The notes beneath the pieces were generated by a model. It had not been told where the DNA came from, did no database searches, and saw nothing but the letters and a program-made list of their open reading frames with translations. Shown here piece by piece: positions 1 to 7,920 of a DNA stretch of 22,215 nucleotides. The translations under genes were made by a program, and so were the position numbers. Each line of letters starts with the position of its first letter. Position 1 is the stretch's first letter. Source of the stretch: a virus; the IMG/VR virus record IMGVR_UViG_3300027881_000093, positions 1-22,215 of that record. One strand, 5' to 3'.

Positions 1-589
1 TCGGGTACTCAGCACCCTCGTCCACATCACCGGCACGCATGGCGCTGATGGCGGGGAAGGTAATCTGCTGCCCGTTCTGGAACGAGATCTTCTGGAGAAG
101 ATCCTGGAGAACGATGCGAGGCTCAATGGCCTCGCGGACGACCTGGCTCACGACCTTCGGGAGAAGGAGGGGCTGGTCGGTGGAGAACTGCGTGTCGAGG
201 AACTCGGCCTCGTCGATCTCGCCCTTGTCGAACGCGGCCTTCTTGAGGGCGTCCGCCTTGGCGAGGTCCTTGTACGAGAACCGGACCTCCGGGTCGTCGG
301 GATCGTAGCCGTTGTTGCGCCAGATCTCGAGGTTGCGGATGAACCGCTTGTCGTGGTCGCGGAGGTGGCGGCGCTTGATGCCGTACTTCATCCGCATGGT
401 CTCGGCGCGGTCGACGCCGAGGGTGGACTGTTCGATGCGCTCGTCCACACGGCGCTCGAGCTCCGTCTCGACATCGGCGTCACGCGCCTTCATGATGTTG
501 AGGACGGCGTCGATCTGCTCGTCGTTGAACGCATCGAGCTTGACGCCGCTGGTCTCGAGGGAATCCTTGGTGATCTCGGGAAGGCTCAT
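1..589 (-). CDS. Major capsid protein, N-terminal part (cut by left edge)
   Basis: The first 196 codons from ATG 589 run off the left edge without a stop. The N-terminal ~120 residues are charged and helical (VETELERRVDERIEQ), like the delta/scaffold segment that the prohead protease removes in HK97-type capsids. From about 140, LLPKVVSQVVREAIEPRIVL and KISFQNGQQITFPAISAM match the N-arm and early core of HK97-fold capsid proteins. An AAAGGA ribosome binding site lies eight bases before the ATG. Position directly after protease and decoration genes supports the call. Confidence 0.85.
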   Translation of the reverse strand, partial: MSLPEITKDSLETSGVKLDAFNDEQIDAVLNIMKARDADVETELERRVDERIEQSTLGVDRAETMRMKYGIKRRHLRDHDKRFIRNLEIWRNNGYDPDDPEVRFSYKDLAKADALKKAAFDKGEIDEAEFLDTQFSTDQPLLLPKVVSQVVREAIEPRIVLQDLLQKISFQNGQQITFPAISAMRAGDVDEGAEYP

Positions 590-620
590 GGGTTGTTCCT
601 TTCAGCTCCTTTGGGCGCCG

Positions 621-1583
621 TTAGACGCGGACCTCGATCTCGAGAGCCCAGAAATCGCCAGAGGCATCGGCCGTGGCGTAGTCGAAGTAGGGCGGAATGC
701 CGGTCGAACCGCTGCCGGCGAGGCCGAGACCGGGGACGGTCTGGACCTTGTTCAGCTCCGGGTAGTCGAGGTCGGCGTTGAGCGTCGAGACGTTCAGGTT
801 GGTCGCGATGCGGGCAGCCGCAATCGTCTGGCCGGCCGAGGTGGCCGTCTGCGAGACGATCTTGTGCTTGCCGACACAGCGGCCGACCACATGGTTCATC
901 ACCAGAAGAGCAGCTGCAAGCGTGTCGCCTCCAGCGGCGCGGCTGACAGACTGGATACGACCAGGCGTCATCGTGGCGAATGCACCCTGCGGGTTGTACG
1001 AAGGCGTGGTCGTGTCGTCGAGCATGACCAGGTCGCCGACGTTGATCAGCTTCTCTTCCGTGGTCATGGCCGGGATCTCGATGTTCTGGCCCCAGGCCAG
1101 CCACGACATCGTCCGCTGGTTGCGGTCGTAGTTCGTGAAGCGATCGGCGATCCAGGGCGCGTAGTGCGGCCGGTAGATGACGCCGACCGGCTTGGTGGCC
1201 GGGACGCTGGTCGCGCCGGCCTCGGCCGTGCCGACCACGTCGGTGCCGTAGACACCGTCGATGTCCGGGGTACCACCGCCCCAGTGGCCGTCACTGTCGA
1301 GATCGACAGCGCTGTAGGTCACCGTGTAGCTGGTGGGGCAAGCCGGAACGACCGGCTGGTGAGCGCGATGGGTGTCGTCGATGCCGGAAGCGTCGAGGGC
1401 CAGACGGCCAACGAACGTACCGGGGAGCAGCACGATCGGGTCGTGCTTGTGCTCGTCCACGCGGGCGACGGGCAGGAAGTAGGCAGCCTTGACCTGCTGG
1501 AAGGTGGGACGCTTCCCTTCCTGGGACTCGTTGTACGGGGTCCGGAACTTGGCGTAGCCGCGGGGGACTCGAAGGTTGGTCAT
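621..1583 (-). CDS. Probable head decoration/structural protein
   Basis: 320 residues, mostly beta-strand and loop, rich in Gly, Thr, Ala and Val. There is no signal peptide. Segments such as KPVGVIYRPHYAP, FTNYDRNQRTMSWLAWGQ and NIEIPAMTTEEKLINVGDLV suggest a strand-rich virion surface protein. The gene lies between protease-scaffold and the major capsid gene, exactly where head decoration or stabilisation proteins usually sit. GAGGAAAGGA before ATG 1583 supports the start. It might alternatively be a second capsid-lattice protein; family membership is not certain. Confidence 0.6.
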   Translation of the reverse strand: MTNLRVPRGYAKFRTPYNESQEGKRPTFQQVKAAYFLPVARVDEHKHDPIVLLPGTFVGRLALDASGIDDTHRAHQPVVPACPTSYTVTYSAVDLDSDGHWGGGTPDIDGVYGTDVVGTAEAGATSVPATKPVGVIYRPHYAPWIADRFTNYDRNQRTMSWLAWGQNIEIPAMTTEEKLINVGDLVMLDDTTTPSYNPQGAFATMTPGRIQSVSRAAGGDTLAAALLVMNHVVGRCVGKHKIVSQTATSAGQTIAAARIATNLNVSTLNADLDYPELNKVQTVPGLGLAGSGSTGIPPYFDYATADASGDFWALEIEVRV

Positions 1584-1640
1584 TTCGGTGGTCCTTTCCT
1601 CAGAAAAGTACTATCTGGATGGGGAAGTTCAAACCGCTGG

Positions 1641-1697
1641 AAAAAAAATCCCCGCGGGCCTAGAGGCTCTTGCTCGCCGAAGCCTTCCTGGCTTCGG
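1641..1697 (-). other. Hairpin and T8 tract at the end of the protease gene, doubtful terminator
   Basis: CCGAAGCC and GGCTTCGG (1677-1684 and 1690-1697) form a perfect 8-bp stem inside the last codons. A run of eight T on the minus strand (1641-1648) lies about 28 bases later, after GGCCCGCGGGGA. The T-tract is too far from the strong stem, and its adjacent GC stretch makes only a tiny stem, so at best this is a weak or partial terminator. The gap 1584-1659 otherwise holds only the ribosome binding site (GAGGAAAGGA) of the next gene. Confidence 0.3.
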
Positions 1698-2265
1698 GGG
1701 TTTTGTCGGTTTCCGTGGCGTCGTCGGCGGCCTTGCGGCTGTCGGCGTCGTTGGTGGTTTCACCGTTTTTGTCGGTCGGATCCTTCTCCTGGCCCTTGTC
1801 CTTGAGGAACCCAGCCGGGTCCGGAGTCTTCTCGGCGAGCGCCTTCTGGAAGGAGCCCATCGAATCCTTGATCGCGTCGGCGAGGCTGTCCTCACTGCGC
1901 TCGGCGAGCTTGGTCACCGCCTCCTCGAACTTCTCGTCCGAGTCGACAACGAGGGAGCCGGAGACCAGCCGCATGACGGCCAGCTCGCGCGCCTTCGCCG
2001 AGTGGAGCTTCTCGCGCAGGTCGGTGTTCGAGTCGGCGAGCGCCTTCGAGGCGGCTTCGACGGACTCGTTCTTCTCGACCAGTGCGTCCTTCTCGGTCGT
2101 GAGACCGACGATGGACTTGTCACGGGAGGCGAGGTCGGTGCTCAGCTCGACAGCCTTGTCGAGGAGTGCCTCGTCCTTGAGGCCGGCCAGGCTGTCACGG
2201 AGGACAACCTCGGGGGCCTTGGCCTTGGGGGCCGGCGTTTCGGGAGTCTGCTTCTTGTCACTCAT
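1660..2265 (-). CDS. Possible separate scaffold protein from internal start
   Basis: In the protease-scaffold gene, ATG 2265 (MSDKKQTPETPAPKAK) is preceded by GAGGAAA at eight bases, a credible ribosome binding site. It begins exactly where the low-complexity linker and coiled-coil scaffold part start. Translation here would yield a 201-residue scaffold without the protease, the arrangement known from lambda C/Nu3. Not proven; the same bases could be coincidental. Confidence 0.45.
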   Translation of the reverse strand: MSDKKQTPETPAPKAKAPEVVLRDSLAGLKDEALLDKAVELSTDLASRDKSIVGLTTEKDALVEKNESVEAASKALADSNTDLREKLHSAKARELAVMRLVSGSLVVDSDEKFEEAVTKLAERSEDSLADAIKDSMGSFQKALAEKTPDPAGFLKDKGQEKDPTDKNGETTNDADSRKAADDATETDKTPEARKASASKSL

Positions 2266-3894
2266 GGGGGTTTCCTCGTGCTTGGTAAGCATACCGTACG
2301 GATCGGCCGACGTCTCGTCTTTCACCGGACATCCGAGAGCCTTGGCCTTGCGAGACACGCAAGCGAGGACCTTGGCCTTGGAGTCGGCACTGAGCTTGGC
2401 GCGGCCGATAAGGCGCCGAGCGGCAGTCACGTGAGCACAGTCAGGAACGGGGAAAGAGCGATTCGGGCCGCAGAAAGTGCTTGCTTTCAGCTTTTTCCGC
2501 TTGGCCGTCGTCAGCTTGGCGTCGATGAACTCGAGCTCTTCCTCGTCGCAGATGATGGCGATCTGCTGGGCCTTGGAGAGCTTTTTCTCCCTCAGGGCCT
2601 TGTCCACCATCCGGGCACATTCCATGGCGTCAACCAGAGAAACCTGCTCGAGATGGTCATCCATCATGTCGAAATCGAAGGCGTGGACGTGGTGATCGCC
2701 GCTGTTGGCGTCCCGCGTTTCGCCCTTGAAGGTCTTGGCGTTGAGGTCCTCGATCGGGAGGTCCACGGAGTGGTAGTGATGCTCACCCTTGTCGGTGAAC
2801 TCGGTGCCACCCTGGAGGCGCTTCTTGCCCAGGTCCATCTCCAGGTAGAGGATGTGCTGATGCGCGCCGGACTTCTTGGCGATGGCCTTGAAGTACGTGT
2901 ACATGTGGGACATCGGGGCGTCCTCGAACATCTCGCCGGTGGTCATGGAGCGAAGGACATTGCCGATCGCAAAGACCTCGTCGGAGAGGTAGGGGCCGGC
3001 ATCGGACATGTCCACCTCGGCCGGCTTGCCCAGCTTGTCGAGGTCGATGTCCGAGGAGACCGAGACCTGAGTCTTGGTCTTGGGAAGGCCTTCCCCGTCC
3101 CTGGTGGACAGGTCGACCTCGTTGCCGGCGGAGTCCACCAGCATCATCCCAGCGTAGGTCAGGGCCTTGTCGGTGTCGACGTAGTCGGCCTTGTCGCCCT
3201 GCCACGAATCGCTCATCTCGGTGGCCACGGTGATGGCGTTCGAGTTGGCGGGGATGTTCACGTAGGACATCTCGTGGTACTTGAGCTTGCCGGTGATGCC
3301 GTAGCAGCGCTGCTGCCGTTCGGTGTCCTCGTCCTCGTAGACGCGGCCAGGAAGGTGAGAGCAGAAGTCCTCGCTCTTCCAGTCCTTGCCACAGATCGAG
3401 CACCAGAGGTGATCGGAGTTCTGCCCCGTGGAGACCGTGTTGTACCGGCCGTCCAGGATCTTCGCGATCGCCGCGGCGTCGGTGATCATGGCCACGACCT
3501 GGATCAGGCCAGAGCCCTGCTCGTACTCCTTGGCCGGGTTCTTGAAGTCGTCGCTGAACTCAGCTCCCTCGAGGAGCTGGATGAACTGCGAGTTCACGAT
3601 GCGGCCGATCGGCTCGCCGTGATGGTCGTGGTGGCAGAGGACCGGCTTGTCGTACGACGCGGTCCCGCCGTTGGCCTCCGAGCAGAAATCGCCGTAGCAG
3701 TCATGCTGCTTCAGGTACCGGCCCGGGTACACCCGCCTGTTCAGCAGGTAGCCCGAGTAGGTGGCGTTGATCTTGGCCTTGAGGGTCGCGCCCTGGTTGT
3801 CGTTCAGGAAGTTGAGCGTGTCCTTCTTCAGGAACGGGAGCGGCTCGCCCTCGACGACGTCGACGCTGAGCTGGTGGAAATCACGAAAGAGCAT
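1660..3894 (-). CDS. Prohead protease with fused scaffold domain
   Basis: 744 residues. The N-terminal part (~30-225) looks like an HK97-type capsid protease: SGYLLNRRVYPG, then KPVLCHHDHHGEPIGRI (catalytic His about 88-89) and HEMSYVNIPANSNA (catalytic Ser210). A zinc-ribbon-like insert, CSICG with CSH (C165, C168, C178, H180), lies between them. Residues ~340-420 are His-rich, and CGPNRSFPVPDCAHV to AKALGC (475-522) matches a DUF6582-type motif. The C-terminal ~200 residues are a charged coiled coil typical of scaffolds that the protease removes. ATG 3894 follows GGAGG and lies one base after the portal stop. An internal ATG could make the scaffold alone. Confidence 0.85.
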   Translation of the reverse strand: MLFRDFHQLSVDVVEGEPLPFLKKDTLNFLNDNQGATLKAKINATYSGYLLNRRVYPGRYLKQHDCYGDFCSEANGGTASYDKPVLCHHDHHGEPIGRIVNSQFIQLLEGAEFSDDFKNPAKEYEQGSGLIQVVAMITDAAAIAKILDGRYNTVSTGQNSDHLWCSICGKDWKSEDFCSHLPGRVYEDEDTERQQRCYGITGKLKYHEMSYVNIPANSNAITVATEMSDSWQGDKADYVDTDKALTYAGMMLVDSAGNEVDLSTRDGEGLPKTKTQVSVSSDIDLDKLGKPAEVDMSDAGPYLSDEVFAIGNVLRSMTTGEMFEDAPMSHMYTYFKAIAKKSGAHQHILYLEMDLGKKRLQGGTEFTDKGEHHYHSVDLPIEDLNAKTFKGETRDANSGDHHVHAFDFDMMDDHLEQVSLVDAMECARMVDKALREKKLSKAQQIAIICDEEELEFIDAKLTTAKRKKLKASTFCGPNRSFPVPDCAHVTAARRLIGRAKLSADSKAKVLACVSRKAKALGCPVKDETSADPYGMLTKHEETPMSDKKQTPETPAPKAKAPEVVLRDSLAGLKDEALLDKAVELSTDLASRDKSIVGLTTEKDALVEKNESVEAASKALADSNTDLREKLHSAKARELAVMRLVSGSLVVDSDEKFEEAVTKLAERSEDSLADAIKDSMGSFQKALAEKTPDPAGFLKDKGQEKDPTDKNGETTNDADSRKAADDATETDKTPEARKASASKSL

Positions 3895-3895
3895 G

Positions 3896-5998
3896 TTAGG
3901 CCTCCAGAACCTCAAGGTCGGGGCACAGCGAGTCGACGGGCGAGACAACGTCTCGCGGCTTGACCGGGAAGGTGATGGTCTGCTTTGTCGCGTTTCGCAT
4001 GATACCGATGAAGCCAGCGTCCTCTGCACCCTGAGCGAAACCCGCTGCATAGGCGGAAATGCCTGTGCGACGGACGGATCCGGAGACCTGTGTGGCCGCC
4101 GTTTCCGCTCGAATCTGACTCAGAGACGGAGCACCCGACTCGGAAGTGTCAACCATAGTCATACCCCGCGAATGGGCATCCTTCAAGGCGGGGGTCGCAA
4201 AGGTCCTCTGGAAGTTCAGGTATCCGGCCACCGGAATCTTCTCGATATTGTGGGCATCCTTGTACCCATTGGCGTAGATTTCCCAGAGCTGATGGCAGTC
4301 CTGGGCGATCTCCTGCTCGCTCCACCAGCGGACCATCGTGGCCTCGACGTACGCATCGACGAGCATGTCCTTGGCGATCCTCGGCTTCGAGGGAGACTTG
4401 CCGTGCTGGTTGGTGGGCTGATTCTTGTTCGCCGTGGAAGCCGCGGCCGGCGAGGCAGCGGCCTTGGCCTTCGCCACCCTGGCGTCAGCATCAGCCTTGG
4501 CCTCGATGAGCGGAATCTCCTGCACCTCGAGGTACATGTTGGCCCGCTCTTCGTCCTGGACCGGGTCCATCCCGCATCGGGTGCGAGCCTGTTCCTCGGT
4601 CGTGAGGTGGCCCTGGTAGAGCGCCATCTCGTGGTTCTCCTGGCTCCGACGCTCCTCGGTATCGATCGGCGGGAAGTCCAGGTAGACCATGTCGTCTTCG
4701 AGCTGATCACCACGGATATTGAACCCGCCCTCCATCAGGATGAAGAAGATCAGCTTCCAGTTGATCGCGTCTTCGACGGTGCGCTGGATCTCAGTGCAGG
4801 CGTCGATCAGGGTCTGAGTGATCGTCTGGGCGGTGTTGCGGTTCGCACTGCCACCACGGCCCAGGTCGATCTCGGAGAGGCGGATACCACCCAGGACGCG
4901 CTGCTCGATGTGCGTCAGGTACGGCGACAGGTCGAGGGCCTTGCCCTCGGCCCCGATCATGTCGAGGCTGTGTCGCTCGGTGACCACCAGGCCGCCCTCG
5001 AACTCCATGTCCTCGATCTGCTGACGGAAGAGGGAGACCTCGGAGAACGTGACTCCGTCTCGTTCGACATCCGTCGCCGGCGCTGTCTCCGAGCCCACCG
5101 TGGCGATGAACAGGGGGAAGGCGTGCTTGTGGGCGATGATGTCCATCAGCTCCTCGAGACGCCGCATCAGGCGGATGTCATCGAGGACCGGGATGATGTA
5201 GGGCGTGCCGAAGATCCAACCGGTGCGCTTGTCCAACGTGAGGTGGATGACGTCCCGGTAGTCGTACGACTTCTGGCCCTTCTTCTCGCCGCGGTTCAGG
5301 CCAGCGAAGACGTTGAGGTTGTGGACGGTCTGACGCCACTTGACCGGGAGGCCGGTGGCGGTCTGCTTCACGGCCATCGTGGTGGGATCGGCGTTGTACA
5401 GGCCCGAGAGGGGCTGCATCTTCCGACCCTTCCACTTGTACCGGCTGCCGCTCGAGCGCAGCTCGTCGCGCTTCTGCACGATGAAGTGGTTGGAGAAGGC
5501 GACCAGGTTCGTGATGATCTCGCGGAACATCGAGTCCGTGGTCATCTCCGTGGTCATGGCGATTTCCCAGAGCCGACGCTTCACGTACTTCACGCGCTCG
5601 GGGTCACGACCGACGAACCTGAAGCCGTTCTTCAGGATGAGCTCACGGTGGCGCTGCACTGCGCGCGCGAAGAAGGACTCGGTGTCCAGGGCCTTCGCGA
5701 CCTCGGTGAGATCATGCTGAGGACCGACGTACTCGCTCGTGTCCGCAAAGCCACGGGCGGACTTGTACCTCTCGATGTCGAGGGCACCAGGCGTCTGCCG
5801 GCGGAGACTCTTCAGCCCCTCTGCCAGGACAGCGGTCTTTTTCTGGATGGCTGCACCACCCTGAGTTGCCAGCCGGAGATCCTCGATCTGGGTCTCGATG
5901 TCTCGCAGCTTCTGGGGGATCATCGGATTACGACGAGGGACAGGTCGCGGCCGGACGGTGGGCGCAGCGCCCCAGGTGCTAGGCTTATACCAGGTCAT
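3896..5998 (-). CDS. Portal protein
   Basis: 700 residues; forms the dodecameric ring at the capsid vertex through which DNA passes. Portal-like features include an N-terminal helical domain, a core with IIHKH-like and crown/clip segments, and the region near residues 380-440. That region has GGIRLSEIDLGRGG, AQTITQTLIDACTEIQ and DAINWKLIFFILMEGGF, the long wing/tunnel helix pattern familiar from SPP1/HK97-type portals. A Lys/Ala-rich flexible linker (~515-550) precedes an extra C-terminal domain of ~150 residues ending DVVSPVDSLCPDLEVLEA. Gene order terL, unknown, portal, protease, capsid is classical. The C-terminal extension makes it longer than common 400-550-residue portals. Confidence 0.85.
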   Translation of the reverse strand: MTWYKPSTWGAAPTVRPRPVPRRNPMIPQKLRDIETQIEDLRLATQGGAAIQKKTAVLAEGLKSLRRQTPGALDIERYKSARGFADTSEYVGPQHDLTEVAKALDTESFFARAVQRHRELILKNGFRFVGRDPERVKYVKRRLWEIAMTTEMTTDSMFREIITNLVAFSNHFIVQKRDELRSSGSRYKWKGRKMQPLSGLYNADPTTMAVKQTATGLPVKWRQTVHNLNVFAGLNRGEKKGQKSYDYRDVIHLTLDKRTGWIFGTPYIIPVLDDIRLMRRLEELMDIIAHKHAFPLFIATVGSETAPATDVERDGVTFSEVSLFRQQIEDMEFEGGLVVTERHSLDMIGAEGKALDLSPYLTHIEQRVLGGIRLSEIDLGRGGSANRNTAQTITQTLIDACTEIQRTVEDAINWKLIFFILMEGGFNIRGDQLEDDMVYLDFPPIDTEERRSQENHEMALYQGHLTTEEQARTRCGMDPVQDEERANMYLEVQEIPLIEAKADADARVAKAKAAASPAAASTANKNQPTNQHGKSPSKPRIAKDMLVDAYVEATMVRWWSEQEIAQDCHQLWEIYANGYKDAHNIEKIPVAGYLNFQRTFATPALKDAHSRGMTMVDTSESGAPSLSQIRAETAATQVSGSVRRTGISAYAAGFAQGAEDAGFIGIMRNATKQTITFPVKPRDVVSPVDSLCPDLEVLEA

Positions 5999-6000
5999 GG

Positions 6001-7920
6001 CTAGTTTCCGAGGTCCTCAAGGGTGGCCCCAAACGTCTTACGACAACGCACTTCGACCTCTCCGTCCACGTCGCCGATCTGGATCTGGGGATCCTTCATC
6101 GAAGGAATTGTATCCCGAAATTCCACTGCACCACGGGAGAAGGTGATTTCGATGGGCTTGGAATCGGCAAAATGCTCGGCGATCACGTCCGGAGAGAACT
6201 CAGTCGCGGGCATCTCGGGGATGTCGTTGGTGATGTCGACGAAGAGCTGATCCTGGCCAATCTCGTCCTCCTCTTCGCACAGGTTCCCGTGCTCGAGGGC
6301 GGTAAGTACTTGCTCCAGCACCATTAGTATCATCCGCAGCTTCTTGCCGCGGTAGATGGTGGACCAACGCTCCGTCCGCTCTTTCTCGCCAGTCTTGAAG
6401 TCGACGATGAACCCGTCCAGGAAGTCGCGCATCGTGAAGCGCAGCTCCACGGACAGTCGAATCACCTGGTTGACCATGTCCTGGATCAACGGGCAGGAGA
6501 AGAGAACCTCCCACTCCTTGTCGTCAGGCTCGAAGAGGAAGTCCTCCACGGGCCCGAAGACCTTGTCGATGAACCGGTTCATGAGGTCCCGGAGCTGGAT
6601 CTTGATCTCCTCCTCGAGGAAGTCGAGGAAGTTGGCGGCGAAGTTGGAGAGACTGACGTGCCCGATCTTGCCCTGGATCGAGAGGAGGACCCGCAGGGAG
6701 GCGCGCAACGCGCGCAGCATCTTGGGGTCGCCGATCTTACCGAAGTACCTGACGAGGCAGCACAGCGCGTCCCTGGTCACACGGGTTGCAGCCACCTGGC
6801 CGATCAGGTCGAGGCTCTTGTCCAAGCCGTCTGCCTGTTCCGCCAGAGTGCACATGTACTCGGGGGCCACCGTGTCGACCGAGGCCGCGATCGCGTTCCT
6901 CAGAGAGACGTCGACGGCGCCAGCCAGGTCCAGGTCCTCATCCGCATCACCCTGGTGAGACCGTCGGTCCGGCCATCCCTGGTACCGGGCCAGGGCGTGG
7001 GTGGTCGAGTACTGCGGCGCGCCGCGCCATGTGGCCATGGCAGTCTGGCGGATGTCTCGAGCTTCCCAGTAGCCCACCCAGGACTCGTACCCGGCCAGAG
7101 GTGTCTGGGCCAGGAAATCCTTGGCGTAGTCGAGGATCATCTCGTAGTCCGCCTCACCCATCTTGCGGGCGGCGAGGTCCTGCATCTCGTCCAGCTCAGT
7201 CCCCTTGGCCTGCTGGATGAAGCTCTTCGGGGTCCGGCCGGTCAGCTGCTCGACCCCGCTCCTCTTGAGGAACCCCTCGATGGCAGCCTCTTGGAGGCCA
7301 GCGACGAGGAGCTGCATGATGATGCCGATGATCGTCTGGGCGATGAGACCGCCAGTCTCGGTGGCCGGCGGAAGCTTGGCCGAGGTCATCTGCTGGGTGT
7401 CGATCGCCTTCCACGGTCCCTGCATCTGGTTGAGGATGTAGAGGATCATGAAGTTCGACCCGAGCATGGCGAGCTTCTCGGCGTCCAGGTCAGGGTTGTC
7501 CGCGGCCGCCTGTCTGCCGTCGATGAACCGAGCGTCAGCCAGTGCGTTGCCCGTGATGTTCGTGGCCATGTCATCGAGGTTGACCAGGTTCCGACGTGTC
7601 TCCATCTGAGCGATGGCGTCCTTGAACAGGTCGAAGGTGATGATCGTACCCGCACGGTTGAACTGATCCTTGCGGCCCACCGCGGCGCGCACCTCGGATG
7701 CGAACTCACGCACCGGGATGGAGTACTTCTGCGCCTGGGTCTCGAGAGCCTCCGCCAGAGCCTTGGCCTTGTTGGCCACCCTGGCGTAGTCGTTGTAGAC
7801 CTCACGAGCAAGATCCGGTCCGATGTCCACCGGCTCGTCCCGCTTGCGCGGACCCGGCTCGGTGATGCGACGCTTCTCCTCGGGGGAGAGGTCGGGACGT
7901 TGGAACGGATCGTAGGACAC
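6001..7920 (-). CDS. Large unknown protein between terL and portal, probable head/virion protein
   Basis: 639 residues, predominantly helical. The N-terminal ~40 residues are polar, then helices rich in Ala/Asp/Glu follow. A hydrophobic stretch lies at about residues 191-215 (GLIAQTIIGIIMQLLVAGLQ). The middle and C-terminal parts contain long charged helices (FLDFLEEEIKIQLRDLMNRF, EWEVLFSCPLIQDM) and a beta-type acidic end (PQIQIGDVDGEVEVRC). The start is GTG 7920, overlapping the terL stop by one base; the portal ATG follows two bases after its stop. Location argues for a structural or assembly role. I recognise no family. Confidence 0.8.
   Translation of the reverse strand: MSYDPFQRPDLSPEEKRRITEPGPRKRDEPVDIGPDLAREVYNDYARVANKAKALAEALETQAQKYSIPVREFASEVRAAVGRKDQFNRAGTIITFDLFKDAIAQMETRRNLVNLDDMATNITGNALADARFIDGRQAAADNPDLDAEKLAMLGSNFMILYILNQMQGPWKAIDTQQMTSAKLPPATETGGLIAQTIIGIIMQLLVAGLQEAAIEGFLKRSGVEQLTGRTPKSFIQQAKGTELDEMQDLAARKMGEADYEMILDYAKDFLAQTPLAGYESWVGYWEARDIRQTAMATWRGAPQYSTTHALARYQGWPDRRSHQGDADEDLDLAGAVDVSLRNAIAASVDTVAPEYMCTLAEQADGLDKSLDLIGQVAATRVTRDALCCLVRYFGKIGDPKMLRALRASLRVLLSIQGKIGHVSLSNFAANFLDFLEEEIKIQLRDLMNRFIDKVFGPVEDFLFEPDDKEWEVLFSCPLIQDMVNQVIRLSVELRFTMRDFLDGFIVDFKTGEKERTERWSTIYRGKKLRMILMVLEQVLTALEHGNLCEEEDEIGQDQLFVDITNDIPEMPATEFSPDVIAEHFADSKPIEITFSRGAVEFRDTIPSMKDPQIQIGDVDGEVEVRCRKTFGATLEDLGN

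Noticed and set aside
1677-1697. Strong 8-bp hairpin as a terminator for plus-strand transcription
   Set aside because: On the plus strand it is followed by GGGGGTTTTG, a short T-run, but no plus-strand gene is supported. The repeat lies in codons for an Ala/Lys-rich tail and may be fortuitous.
3895-4050. Earlier start of the protease-scaffold gene at 4050
   Set aside because: The added 52 residues overlap the portal gene and are Arg/Ser-rich shadow sequence. ATG 3894 has GGAGG upstream and abuts the portal stop.
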